Of a stretch of DNA of 27,448 bases, positions 8,133 through 16,119 are shown piece by piece; the first letter of the stretch is position 1, and every line of letters begins with the position of its first letter. The notes under the pieces were generated by a model. It saw only the letters and a list, made by a program, of their open reading frames with translations. It was not told the DNA's origin and did not search any database. This DNA is from Acetobacteraceae bacterium (GTDB lineage: Bacteria > Pseudomonadota > Alphaproteobacteria > Zavarziniales > Zavarziniaceae). Where the stretch lies: contig CANCOY010000049.1 in assembly GCA_947379865.1 (NCBI GenBank), positions 1 to 27,448 on the forward strand, written 5' to 3'. A program made the translations under genes and the position numbers.

Positions 8133-9605
8133 ATGCCGCCCGTGACCGACACCTCCCCGCCTGACGATAAGAGAGACGACCGCGCGCGGGTGGCCACCGA
8201 TATCCGCGCCAGAATCGGGAACGAGGAAACCGCCCGTCTGCTCGACACTCTCAAGTCGTCGGCCATGATCCGGCCGTTTCTGGCTGGGGTGGTGATCCTG
8301 TGCCTGACGGGCCGGTTCTATGGCACGCCGGTTCCCATCAGCCAGCTGGTGATCTGGGTCGGGCTGCTGCTGGCCATTGCTTTGGTCGACATCCTGCTCG
8401 CCAGATGGTTGCAGCGCTCGGGGGCGCTGCCGGGATCGCAGCTGCACAATGGCATCAGTGCGGCCCTTGGCCTGTTGTTGGGGGCGGGCTGGTCCAGCTT
8501 TGGCTGGCTGGCCTGGAACGATGATCCGCTGAACCGCTTTTCCATCCTGACCCTGATGCTGGCGGTCATGACGACCCTTGTTGCGGGTTACGTAACCCAG
8601 GTGATGGTGTTCCAGACCGCCCTGGCGGTACTGGTGCTCCCCACGGTTGGCCGCTTTCTGCTTGCCGGTGACCCGGGGGGCATGGCACTCGGCTTTGGTT
8701 TGCTGGTGATCTATCCGTGGATTGCGATCATGTCGTGGCGGCTGATGGCCATGCACCGGAACAGCCAGGCCCTGCGCTTCGAGAATGAGGCGCTGGCGGC
8801 CGATCTTGTTCATGCCAGGGATGAGGCGGTGGCGGCGCGCATGAAGGCGGAACACGCCAACCGGGCCAAGTCCGACTTCCTGTCGAACATGAGCCATGAA
8901 CTGCGCACGCCCCTGAACGCTGTGATCGGCTTCTCGGAACTGCTGCACGGCGAGATCTCGGGTCCGCTCTCCCCCTATCAGCGCGAGCAGGTGGGGGACA
9001 TCAACGAGGCAGGCCGCCATCTGCTGACCCTGATCAATGACATTCTGGATCTGTCCAAGATCGAGGCCGGCAAGGTTGAGCTGGCCATGGACGAGGTGGA
9101 CCTCGAAGACGTGATCGATGGTGCCCTGCGCCTGGTGGAGGTGCGCGCCCGCAGCGCCAATATCACCCTTGCTCGGGTGCCGCCCACCACTGATCTGGTG
9201 GCCTGGGTCGACCGGGTGCGCCTGAAACAGGTTCTGATCAACCTTCTGTCCAATGCCGTCAAATTCTCTCACGAGGGGGGTCGGGTGACAGTGGAGGTCA
9301 TGGCCGTGGAAGACAGCGGCATCCGGATTGATGTGGTGGACGAGGGCATCGGCATGGACCCCGAGGACGTGCCCAGCGCCTTTGAAGCCTTTCGCCAGCT
9401 TGATTCCCTGCTGGAGCGCCGGCGCGAGGGCACCGGCCTTGGCCTGCCGCTGACCCGGCAACTGGTAGAGCTGCATGGCGGCACGTTCCGGCTGGAGACG
9501 GCGCTTGGCCAGGGCACGCGGGCCATTGTCGTTCTGCCGGGCGTGCTGCTGCCGTCACCTCTGGACAAGGGCCCGTCGGGCACGCCATCCGCGTCTTCGG
9601 CCTGA
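8133..9605 (+). CDS. membrane sensor histidine kinase, second of a tandem pair
   Basis: This 490-residue kinase has the same layout as its upstream neighbour: a multi-pass membrane sensor (about residues 48-205), HisKA with His255 in MSHELRTPLNAVIGF, an N box in LINLLSNAVKFS, and G boxes VVDEGIGM and GTGLGLPLTRQLVELHGG. The two proteins align without large gaps from the first membrane segment to near the C-terminus, so they arose by duplication. The membrane halves have diverged more than the kinase cores, which suggests the signals differ while the phosphotransfer partner may be shared. It lies 87 bases downstream of the first copy and 72 bases upstream of glnD. No convincing ribosome site precedes the ATG. 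The sensed signal is unknown. Confidence 0.9.
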   Translation: MPPVTDTSPPDDKRDDRARVATDIRARIGNEETARLLDTLKSSAMIRPFLAGVVILCLTGRFYGTPVPISQLVIWVGLLLAIALVDILLARWLQRSGALPGSQLHNGISAALGLLLGAGWSSFGWLAWNDDPLNRFSILTLMLAVMTTLVAGYVTQVMVFQTALAVLVLPTVGRFLLAGDPGGMALGFGLLVIYPWIAIMSWRLMAMHRNSQALRFENEALAADLVHARDEAVAARMKAEHANRAKSDFLSNMSHELRTPLNAVIGFSELLHGEISGPLSPYQREQVGDINEAGRHLLTLINDILDLSKIEAGKVELAMDEVDLEDVIDGALRLVEVRARSANITLARVPPTTDLVAWVDRVRLKQVLINLLSNAVKFSHEGGRVTVEVMAVEDSGIRIDVVDEGIGMDPEDVPSAFEAFRQLDSLLERRREGTGLGLPLTRQLVELHGGTFRLETALGQGTRAIVVLPGVLLPSPLDKGPSGTPSASSA

Positions 9606-9677
9606 GGGCTGACGGGGGCAAGGTTTTTCGTGCTAGACCAAGGGGTGGCTGCACTCGGCCACGGGAGCCGGTTGTTC

Positions 9678-12482
9678 ATGGAGAAAATCCGCCAGCCACG
9701 CGCCATCATCGACCGCCGCGCCCTGCTGGCGGAATTCGAGGCGGCCGTGGCCCAGCAGAGCGAAGCGGGGGCGCGCCGCGCCCGGGTGCTTGGCCTGCTC
9801 AAGGAGGCCCTGAAGGCGGGCCGGGCCGAGGCGCGTGCCCGCCTGGAAGCCGGCCGTGGCGGCCGCGCCTGCGCCGAGGAGCTGAGCTATCTCGTCGACC
9901 AGCTGATTCGCTGCGTGCACGACTATACGGTTGGCCATATCTATCCCCTGATCAACGCGACCAAGGCCGAACGCCTCAGCCTGGTGGCGCTTGGCGGCTA
10001 TGGCCGGGGGGAACTGGCGCCGGGTTCCGACGTCGACCTGATGTTCCTGCTGCCCTACAAGCAGACCCCCTGGGGCGAGCAGGTCGTTGAATACATGCTC
10101 TATATCCTCTGGGATCTGGGCTTCAAGGTGGGCCACAGCACGCGCTCGGTGGATGAGGCGATCCGTCTGGCCCGCAGCGACGTGACCGTTGCCACCGCCA
10201 CGCTGGAGGCCCGCTGGGTCTGGGGCGATCAGGGCCTGTTCGAGGAGCTGAAGGAGCGCTATCAGCACGAGGTGGTCACCGGCACCGGCGCCACTTTCGT
10301 CGAGGCCAAGCTGGCCGAGCGGGCCGAGAACCACCGCCGCCTGGGCGACAGCCGCTATACGGTCGAGCCCAATCTCAAGGAGGGCAAGGGCGGCCTGCGC
10401 GATCTGCACACCCTGTGGTGGCTGGCCAAATATCTCTACCGGGTCGAGGACGTGGGCGAGCTGGTGGGCCGCCAGGTGATCAGCGAGGCCGAGCTGCGCC
10501 TCTTCAAGAAGGCCGAGGCCTTTCTCTGGGACGTGCGCTGCCATCTGCATTTCATCACCGGCCGCCCGGAAGAACGCCTGACCTTCGATGCCCAGCCCGA
10601 GCTCGCCAGCCGCCTTGGCTATACCGACCATGCCGGCGCCCGGGGCGTGGAACGCTTCATGAAGCATTATTTCCTGACGGCCAAGAATGTCGGGAACCTG
10701 ACGCGGATCTTCTGCGCCAATTTCGAGGAAGAGGCCCGGGCCAAGCCGCGCGGCCTCGCCCGCCTGCGCAACCGGCGGCACAATCTTGCCGGTTTCGTGC
10801 TGGAACGTGGGCGCCTTGATGTGCCGGCGCCGGACCAGTTCGAGCGTAGCCCCGTGGACATGCTGCGCCTGTTCAAGGTGGCAGAGGATGCCGCGGTGGA
10901 CATCCACCCCCGCACCCTGCAGCTGATTACCCGCAGCCTGAGGCGGATTGATGCCGACATGCGGGCCGATCCCGAGGCCAATCGCCTGTTCCTCGACATC
11001 CTGACGTCTGAGCGCGATCCCGAAACCACCCTGCGGCGGATGAACGAGGCCGGGGTCTTTGGCCGTTTCATTCCCGACTTTGGCCGCGTTGTCGCCCAGA
11101 TGCAGTACGACATGTACCATGTCTATACGGTGGACGAGCACACGATCCGGGCCATCGGCATCCTGTCGGAGATCGAGCGGGGCATTCACGAGGACGACCA
11201 CCCCCTCAGTCACGAGATCATCCACAAGGTGCTGTCGCGCCGCACGCTCTATTTCGCCGTGCTGCTGCATGACATCGCCAAGGGGCGCGGTGGCGACCAT
11301 TCGGAACTGGGGGCGGAAGTGGCCCAGCGCCTTGGCCCCCGCGTCGGCCTGACGGAGGCCGAGACCGAGGAGGTGGCGTGGCTGGTGCGCCACCACCTGA
11401 TCATGTCGAACACGGCCTTTCGCCGTGACATTTCCGATCCCAAGACTGTCTCTGACTTTGCCGACATGGTGCAGAGCCCGGAACGCCTGCGCCTGCTGCT
11501 GATCCTGACCGTGGCCGATATCCGGGCGGTTGGCCCCGGCATCTGGAACGGCTGGAAGGGCCAGTTGCTGCGCGACCTCTATTACTCCACCGAGGAAGTC
11601 CTGCTGGGCGGCCATTCCCAGGCCCATCGCAAGGAGCGGGTGGCGGCGGTGAAGGAGGACCTGAAGCCCCGCCTGGTCGACTGGTCGGCCCGCGAAATCC
11701 AGAGCCACTTGAAGCGTGGCTATGATTCCTACTGGTTGTCGGCCGATCTCGACAGTCTGGAGCGCCACGCCCGCCTGATCCGCCAGGCTGATCGTGATGA
11801 CGCGCCGCTGACCCTCTCCACCCGGGTGGACCGCTTCCGTTCGGTGACGGAGGTTACACTCTATACGGCGGATCATCCCGGCCTCTTTGCCCGGGTGGCC
11901 GGCGCCATGTCGGTGTGCGGCGCCTCCATCGTGGATGCCAAGATCTTCACCACCACCGACGGCATGGCCCTTGACGTCTTCTGGATCCAGGACGCCGAAG
12001 GCGGTGCCTTTGACCGGCCTGAGCGGCTGGCGCGCCTTTCAACTGCTGTGGAACAGGTGCTGTCCGGCCGCCTGCGCCCCCGGGAGTGGCTGGACCGCCA
12101 GACCGAGCCGTCGAAGCGGGTGCGGGCCTTTACCGTGGCGCCGCGCGTGCTGATCGACAATGCCGCCTCGGAACGGCACACGGTGATCGAGGTCAATGGC
12201 CTGGACCGGCCGGGCCTGCTGTTCGAACTGACGCGGGCGCTGTTCACCCTTAGCCTCACCATCGTCAGCGCGCACATTGCCACTTATGGCGAGCGGGCGG
12301 TGGACGTCTTTTATGTGGCGGACCTCTTCAAGCAGAAGATCTCCCATCCCCAGAAGCTGAAACGCATCGAGCGCCGCCTGATCGAGATCCTGGAAGGCCC
12401 GAAACCGGCCGAGACGGCCGAACCCCCGGCCAGCGGCACGGCGCCTGCCCGCAGCCCGACCCGGCGTGCCGCCGGGACCTGA
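9678..12482 (+). CDS. glnD: bifunctional uridylyltransferase/uridylyl-removing enzyme GlnD
   Basis: GlnD senses glutamine and uridylylates or deuridylylates PII proteins, setting nitrogen control of glutamine synthetase and Ntr genes. The nucleotidyltransferase motif is GGYGRGEL (from residue 106) with GSDVD at 116-120. The uridylyl-removing HD domain has LLHDIAKG with His531/Asp532 and DHSELGAE. Two ACT domains that bind glutamine follow, at about 724-800 (DHPGLFARVAGAM) and 834-905 (DRPGLLFELTRAL). The tail after about 910 is Pro/Ala-rich. ATG 9678 gives 934 residues, normal for alphaproteobacterial GlnD, and has GGGAG ten bases upstream. A GTG at 9630 would add 16 residues and is less likely. 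Confidence 0.97.
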   Translation: MEKIRQPRAIIDRRALLAEFEAAVAQQSEAGARRARVLGLLKEALKAGRAEARARLEAGRGGRACAEELSYLVDQLIRCVHDYTVGHIYPLINATKAERLSLVALGGYGRGELAPGSDVDLMFLLPYKQTPWGEQVVEYMLYILWDLGFKVGHSTRSVDEAIRLARSDVTVATATLEARWVWGDQGLFEELKERYQHEVVTGTGATFVEAKLAERAENHRRLGDSRYTVEPNLKEGKGGLRDLHTLWWLAKYLYRVEDVGELVGRQVISEAELRLFKKAEAFLWDVRCHLHFITGRPEERLTFDAQPELASRLGYTDHAGARGVERFMKHYFLTAKNVGNLTRIFCANFEEEARAKPRGLARLRNRRHNLAGFVLERGRLDVPAPDQFERSPVDMLRLFKVAEDAAVDIHPRTLQLITRSLRRIDADMRADPEANRLFLDILTSERDPETTLRRMNEAGVFGRFIPDFGRVVAQMQYDMYHVYTVDEHTIRAIGILSEIERGIHEDDHPLSHEIIHKVLSRRTLYFAVLLHDIAKGRGGDHSELGAEVAQRLGPRVGLTEAETEEVAWLVRHHLIMSNTAFRRDISDPKTVSDFADMVQSPERLRLLLILTVADIRAVGPGIWNGWKGQLLRDLYYSTEEVLLGGHSQAHRKERVAAVKEDLKPRLVDWSAREIQSHLKRGYDSYWLSADLDSLERHARLIRQADRDDAPLTLSTRVDRFRSVTEVTLYTADHPGLFARVAGAMSVCGASIVDAKIFTTTDGMALDVFWIQDAEGGAFDRPERLARLSTAVEQVLSGRLRPREWLDRQTEPSKRVRAFTVAPRVLIDNAASERHTVIEVNGLDRPGLLFELTRALFTLSLTIVSAHIATYGERAVDVFYVADLFKQKISHPQKLKRIERRLIEILEGPKPAETAEPPASGTAPARSPTRRAAGT

Positions 12483-12567
12483 GCCCCACGCCCCTCGTCT
12501 GTCTTCTTCCATGCCGTGATGCCGGCCGGCCTATCGTGACGCGGCCAAATCCTTTATCACCCCCTCC

Positions 12568-14118
12568 ATGGCCCTGTTCCGCTCCGTTGCCACCATCGGC
12601 AGCCTGACCCTTACCAGCCGTCTGCTCGGCTTCGTGCGCGACACGCTGTTTGCCGCCGTGCTGGGTGCTGGGCCGGCATCGGACGCCTTTATCATTGCCT
12701 TCCGGCTGCCCAACATTTTCCGCACCCTGTTTGCCGAAGGGGCTTTCAACGCCGCCTTTGTGCCGCTTTATGCGCTGCAGCTGCACCATGGCGGCGCCCG
12801 GGCCGGGCGGGCCTTTGCCGAGCGGGTGCTGGCTGTGCTGCTGGTCTCGCTTGTCATCTTCTGTGCCGTCGCCATGGTGCTGATGCCCTGGCTGATGCAT
12901 GTGCTGGCGCCGGGTTTCTCTGATGAGCCGGCCAAGTTCGATCTGGCGGTGGAGCTGACGCGCCTCACCTTTCCTTATCTGCTCTTCATCAGCCTCGCCT
13001 CCTTGCAGGGGGCGATCCTGAATGCGCACAACCGCTTTGGGCCGCCGGCGGCGACACCCATCGTGCTGAACCTGATCCTGATCGCCAGCCTGATCGGGCC
13101 GGCACGGGCCTTTGACCCGGCCCATGCCCAGGCCTGGGCGGTGACCGTGGCGGGCGTGGCGCAATTCCTGTGGCTGGCCTGGAGCCTGAGGCAGTCGGGC
13201 CTGTCCCTCTCTCTTCCCCGGCCCCGGCTGACGCCGGAGGTGCGCCAGCTGTTCCGGCTGATGGGGCCGGCGGTGGTGGGTTCGGGCGCCATGCAGCTCA
13301 ATGTCCTGGTGGACACCATGCTGTGCACCCTGCTGCCCACGGGGTCGGTCAGCTATCTGTTCTATGCCGACCGGCTGAACCAGCTGCCGCTGGGGGTGAT
13401 CGGCATTGCCATCGGCACGGCGCTGCTGCCCCTGATGACCCGCCTGCTGGCACAGGGGAACCAGGCCGAGGCCAGTGCCAGCCAGAACCGCGCCATCGAG
13501 TTCGCCTTCTTTCTGACCATGCCTGCGGCGGCCGCCTTCATCGCCGTGCCCGAGGCGCTGGTCTCGACCCTGTTCCAGCGCGGCGCCTTCACGGCAGAGG
13601 ATGCCCAGGCCACGGCCATGGCGCTGGCGGCCTTTGCCCTGGGCCTGCCCGCCTATGTGGCGATCAAGTGCCTGACGCCCGGCTTCCATGCCCGGCGGGA
13701 CACCCGCACGCCGGTGCGCATCGCGATGCTTTCCATGCTGGTCAATTTCGTGCTCAATCTGGCCCTCATGATCCCGCTGAAGCATGTGGGCCTTGCTCTC
13801 GCGACGGCCATTGCCGCCTGGCTGAATGCCGGGCAGCTGGCCTTTGTGCTGCACCGGCGTGGTCATTTCCAGGCCGATCGGCGGCTGATCTCGCGCACCC
13901 TGCGTATCCTGGTGACCTGCCTTGTCATGGGCCTTGGGGTGGCCTGGCTGTGGCAGGCCATGCTGCCCCACCTGGCGCTGCACAGCCTGGCGCGGATCGG
14001 CGGCCTTGGCGTGCTGGCGCTGGCGGGCGTCTTGATCTATGCCGGCGGTGGCCGGTTGCTGGGCGTCTGGCGATGGCGCGAGTTGCAGGACATGTTCCGC
14101 CGCAGCCCGCGCACCTGA
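12568..14118 (+). CDS. murJ: lipid II flippase MurJ
   Basis: This 516-residue polytopic inner-membrane protein of the MOP superfamily (MviN) moves lipid II to the periplasmic face for peptidoglycan synthesis. The N-terminus is diagnostic: TSRLLGFVRD, SDAFIIAFRLPN, FAEGAFNAAFVPLY. The charged residues known to be essential in the E. coli protein are present at matching positions: Arg18, Arg24, Asp39, Arg52 and an Arg at 269 in YADRLNQLPLG. About 14 hydrophobic segments span the sequence. It follows glnD by 85 bases in the same direction, the order I know from related alphaproteobacteria. No strong ribosome site is visible before the ATG. Confidence 0.96.
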   Translation: MALFRSVATIGSLTLTSRLLGFVRDTLFAAVLGAGPASDAFIIAFRLPNIFRTLFAEGAFNAAFVPLYALQLHHGGARAGRAFAERVLAVLLVSLVIFCAVAMVLMPWLMHVLAPGFSDEPAKFDLAVELTRLTFPYLLFISLASLQGAILNAHNRFGPPAATPIVLNLILIASLIGPARAFDPAHAQAWAVTVAGVAQFLWLAWSLRQSGLSLSLPRPRLTPEVRQLFRLMGPAVVGSGAMQLNVLVDTMLCTLLPTGSVSYLFYADRLNQLPLGVIGIAIGTALLPLMTRLLAQGNQAEASASQNRAIEFAFFLTMPAAAAFIAVPEALVSTLFQRGAFTAEDAQATAMALAAFALGLPAYVAIKCLTPGFHARRDTRTPVRIAMLSMLVNFVLNLALMIPLKHVGLALATAIAAWLNAGQLAFVLHRRGHFQADRRLISRTLRILVTCLVMGLGVAWLWQAMLPHLALHSLARIGGLGVLALAGVLIYAGGGRLLGVWRWRELQDMFRRSPRT

Positions 14119-14130
14119 GCCACCCGCCCG

Positions 14131-14158
14131 CCCCTTCCTTTCTGCCCCTTCCTTTCTG
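14131..14158 (+). repeat. two tandem 14-base copies in a polypyrimidine leader
   Basis: CCCCTTCCTTTCTG occurs twice head-to-tail (14131-14144 and 14145-14158), followed by a degenerate third copy. The whole murJ-trpS spacer from 14119 to about 14200 is almost purely pyrimidine on the plus strand. It could be simple slippage, an unstructured leader for trpS, or a purine-rich signal on the other strand. No function is established. Confidence 0.8.
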
Positions 14159-14227
14159 CCCTGCCTGTCCTTTCGCCGCCGGTCCTTTCACCCTCTGGCC
14201 CGGCGGCCCCATCAGACGAGAGCCGTC

Positions 14228-15235
14228 ATGTCGACCAAGCCCCGCATCTTCTCGGGCGCCCAGCCCACCGGCAACCTGCACCTGGGGAATTACCTGGGTG
14301 CCGTGCGCAACTGGGTGCGCCTGCAGGCCGATTACGAGTGCATCTATTGCGTGGTGGATCTGCACGCGATCACCGTGGCCCAGGACCCGGCAGAGCTGAG
14401 CCGTGCCACGCGTGAGGTGGCGGCGGCCTATCTGGCAGCGGGGGTGGATGCCACCACCTCCATCGTCTTCAACCAGGCACGGGTGGCGGCCCATGCGGAA
14501 CTGGCCTGGATCTTCAATTGCGTCGCCCGCCTCGGCTGGCTGAACCGCATGACCCAGTTCAAGGAAAAGGCCGGCAAGAACCGCGAGAACGCCTCGACCG
14601 GGCTTTATGTCTACCCGAACCTCATGGCGGCCGACATTCTGGCCTATCGCGCCACCCACGTGCCCGTGGGCGAGGACCAGAAGCAGCACATCGAACTGGC
14701 CCGCGACATTGCCCAGAAGTTCAACAAGGACTTTGGGGTGGACCTGTTTCCCCTGCCCGAGCCGGTGATCCAGGCCGAAGCGGCCCGCGTCATGAGCCTG
14801 CGTGATGGCACCAAGAAGATGTCAAAGTCGGATCCCTCCGACATGAGCCGCATCAACCTGACCGACAGCCCCGACCTGATCGCCCAGAAGATCCGCCGCG
14901 CCACCACCGATCCCCTGCCCCTGCCAGATACGGTGGAGGGTCTTTCCGGCCGGGCCGAGGCAACCAATCTGGTGACCATCTATGCGGGGCTGGCCGACCA
15001 GGAAGTGGCGGATGTGGTGGCAAAGTTCGCCGGCGCCAATTTCTCCACCTTCAAGGAAGCGCTCACCCAGCTCGCCATCGACACGCTGGCCCCCATCACG
15101 GGCGAGATGCGCCGCCTGACGGCCGACCCCGGCTATATCGACGGCGTCCTGCGCGACGGCGCGGCCCGCGCCCGCGCCCTGGCGGCCCCGGTGCTGGCCG
15201 ACGTGCACAAGGCGGTTGGCCTGCTGACGGATTGA
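14228..15235 (+). CDS. trpS: tryptophanyl-tRNA synthetase
   Basis: This class I synthetase charges tRNA-Trp. From ATG 14228 it is 335 residues, normal for the family. The HIGH-type motif appears as GNLHLGN (residues 15-21) after FSGAQPTG, and the KMSKS loop is exact at 197-201 (GTKKMSKSDPSD). The conserved GEDQKQHIELARDIA segment and the NPNLMAAD-like YPNLMAADIL segment are also present. The frame is open upstream into murJ, but the family N-terminus fits ATG 14228. The leader is the pyrimidine tract described separately, and the ribosome site is weak (GAGAG). The gene is the last of the plus-strand block and converges on the next minus-strand gene. Confidence 0.97.
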   Translation: MSTKPRIFSGAQPTGNLHLGNYLGAVRNWVRLQADYECIYCVVDLHAITVAQDPAELSRATREVAAAYLAAGVDATTSIVFNQARVAAHAELAWIFNCVARLGWLNRMTQFKEKAGKNRENASTGLYVYPNLMAADILAYRATHVPVGEDQKQHIELARDIAQKFNKDFGVDLFPLPEPVIQAEAARVMSLRDGTKKMSKSDPSDMSRINLTDSPDLIAQKIRRATTDPLPLPDTVEGLSGRAEATNLVTIYAGLADQEVADVVAKFAGANFSTFKEALTQLAIDTLAPITGEMRRLTADPGYIDGVLRDGAARARALAAPVLADVHKAVGLLTD

Positions 15236-15248
15236 GGGCGGGGGCGTG

Positions 15249-15300
15249 AGCGGGCCTTTGGCCCGCTGAAACAGCGAAGGGCGGCGTGTGACCGCCGCCC
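15249..15300. terminator. hairpins between convergent trpS and the HTH gene
   Basis: Two strong inverted repeats sit in tandem. AGCGGGCC (15249-15256) pairs with GGCCCGCT (15260-15267) over a TTT loop. GGGCGGC (15279-15285) pairs with GCCGCCC (15294-15300). Neither has a clear T-run, so they may act with Rho or simply as stable 3' ends. Their place between two convergent genes supports a bidirectional terminator role. Confidence 0.45.
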
Positions 15301-15335
15301 ATCCCCTGGCTGACGGGCCTGATCGGCCCGGCTGC

Positions 15336-15881
15336 TTACTTGCCCTTGCGGGCGACGGGCTTGGCGGCCTTTTTCGGAGCGGCCTTCTTTACTGCGGGCT
15401 TGGCGGCGGCCTTTTTCGGGGCAGCCTTGGCCTTGGGGGCGGGCTTTGCCTTGGGCGCAGCCTTGGCCTTGGCGGCCGGCTTTGCCTTGGCCTTGGCCTT
15501 GGCAGCGGGCTTGGCCTTCGCCTTGGCCGGCGCCTTGGCGGCGGGGGCCTTTACGACGGGCGCCTTGGCCGAGGGGGCGGGCAGCGTGGCGATGCGGGCA
15601 AACTTCTTGTCCGCGCCCTGGCTGGCCTGTGCCAGATCCCATTCCAGCTGGGCCACAAGCCAGTCGCGAGCCGACGTGCCGGTAACCTTCGCAATCCTCA
15701 GTGCCATGTCGGCGGTGAGGTTACGGCGGAAGTTGACGAGCTGGTTGATGGTCCGGCGCGAGACGCCGGTCAGCTTTGCCAGCTGGTCCTGGGTCAGGCC
15801 GTAGCGACCAAGGACCTTGCTCTCAATGGCGGTACCCGGATGATTTGTTTCAGCCGTACCGGCCTTTTCTTTCGCAGCCAT
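15336..15881 (-). CDS. HigA-like HTH protein with histone H1-like Lys/Ala/Pro tail
   Basis: The protein has 181 residues in two very different parts. Residues 20-88 are an XRE-type helix-turn-helix of the HigA antitoxin kind: LTQDQLAKLTGVSRRTINQLV followed by TADMALRIAKVTGTSARDWL and WDLAQA. From about 103 to the end it is low-complexity Lys/Ala/Pro with runs such as AKAKAKPAAKAKAKAKP and KKAAPKKAAKP, like the tails of histone H1-like bacterial proteins (HctB, AlgP, Hc1). No HigB toxin gene is adjacent. I infer a DNA-binding, perhaps nucleoid-associated, protein that adds sequence preference to nonspecific DNA coating. The start is secure: CGGAGGA stands just upstream of the ATG at 15881. It could also be an autoregulatory repressor with a DNA-condensing tail. 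Confidence 0.9.
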   Translation of the reverse strand: MAAKEKAGTAETNHPGTAIESKVLGRYGLTQDQLAKLTGVSRRTINQLVNFRRNLTADMALRIAKVTGTSARDWLVAQLEWDLAQASQGADKKFARIATLPAPSAKAPVVKAPAAKAPAKAKAKPAAKAKAKAKPAAKAKAAPKAKPAPKAKAAPKKAAAKPAVKKAAPKKAAKPVARKGK

Positions 15882-15933
15882 AGTTCCTCCGAACGTTGTG
15901 CAATATAGTGTCCAAGATGGGTCCTAGCACGAA

Positions 15934-15946
15934 ACCTGTTACAGGT
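15934..15946. promoter_or_regulatory. palindrome upstream of the HTH gene (candidate operator)
   Basis: ACCTGTTACAGGT is a perfect palindrome with 6-base arms around a central T. It lies 53-65 bases upstream of the HTH start and about 170 bases upstream of the divergent DUF2333 gene. A TATATT hexamer on the minus strand (15907-15902) could be the -10 box of the HTH gene, which would put the palindrome just beyond the -35 region. XRE proteins usually bind such sites next to their own gene, so autoregulation is a reasonable inference. Confidence 0.4.
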
Positions 15947-16008
15947 GCGAGAGCTGATCGATCCGGACACACCTTATTGACCGGGGGGCGTTGCACCTTT
16001 GCGACACC

Positions 16009-16038
16009 TTGAACGGGACGCCCGTCACCCGATATAGG
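16009..16038 (+). promoter_or_regulatory. possible promoter of the DUF2333 gene
   Basis: TTGAAC (16009-16014) and TATAGG (16033-16038) are separated by 18 bases and lie about 80 bases upstream of the ATG at 16120. Both boxes keep the strongest sigma70 positions. The assignment rests on similarity and position only. Confidence 0.35.
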
Positions 16039-16119
16039 TCGGGACTGCGCCATCGGACCCGCCCACAGGCCCGGAAATCTGGCCCCCGGGCCGTCACACA
16101 GGGATTTGAAAGCATCACC

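Noticed and set aside
9633..11876. 747-codon minus-strand open frame opposite glnD
   Set aside because: Same antisense artefact, and glnD is complete on the other strand.
13170..14399. Second plus-strand frame through murJ and into trpS
   Set aside because: Low-complexity Ala/Gly/Pro product in a shifted frame of two well-identified genes.
15336..16119. HigBA toxin-antitoxin module
   Set aside because: I looked on both sides of the HigA-like gene for a small RelE/HigB-like toxin and found trpS on one side and a divergent DUF2333 gene on the other.
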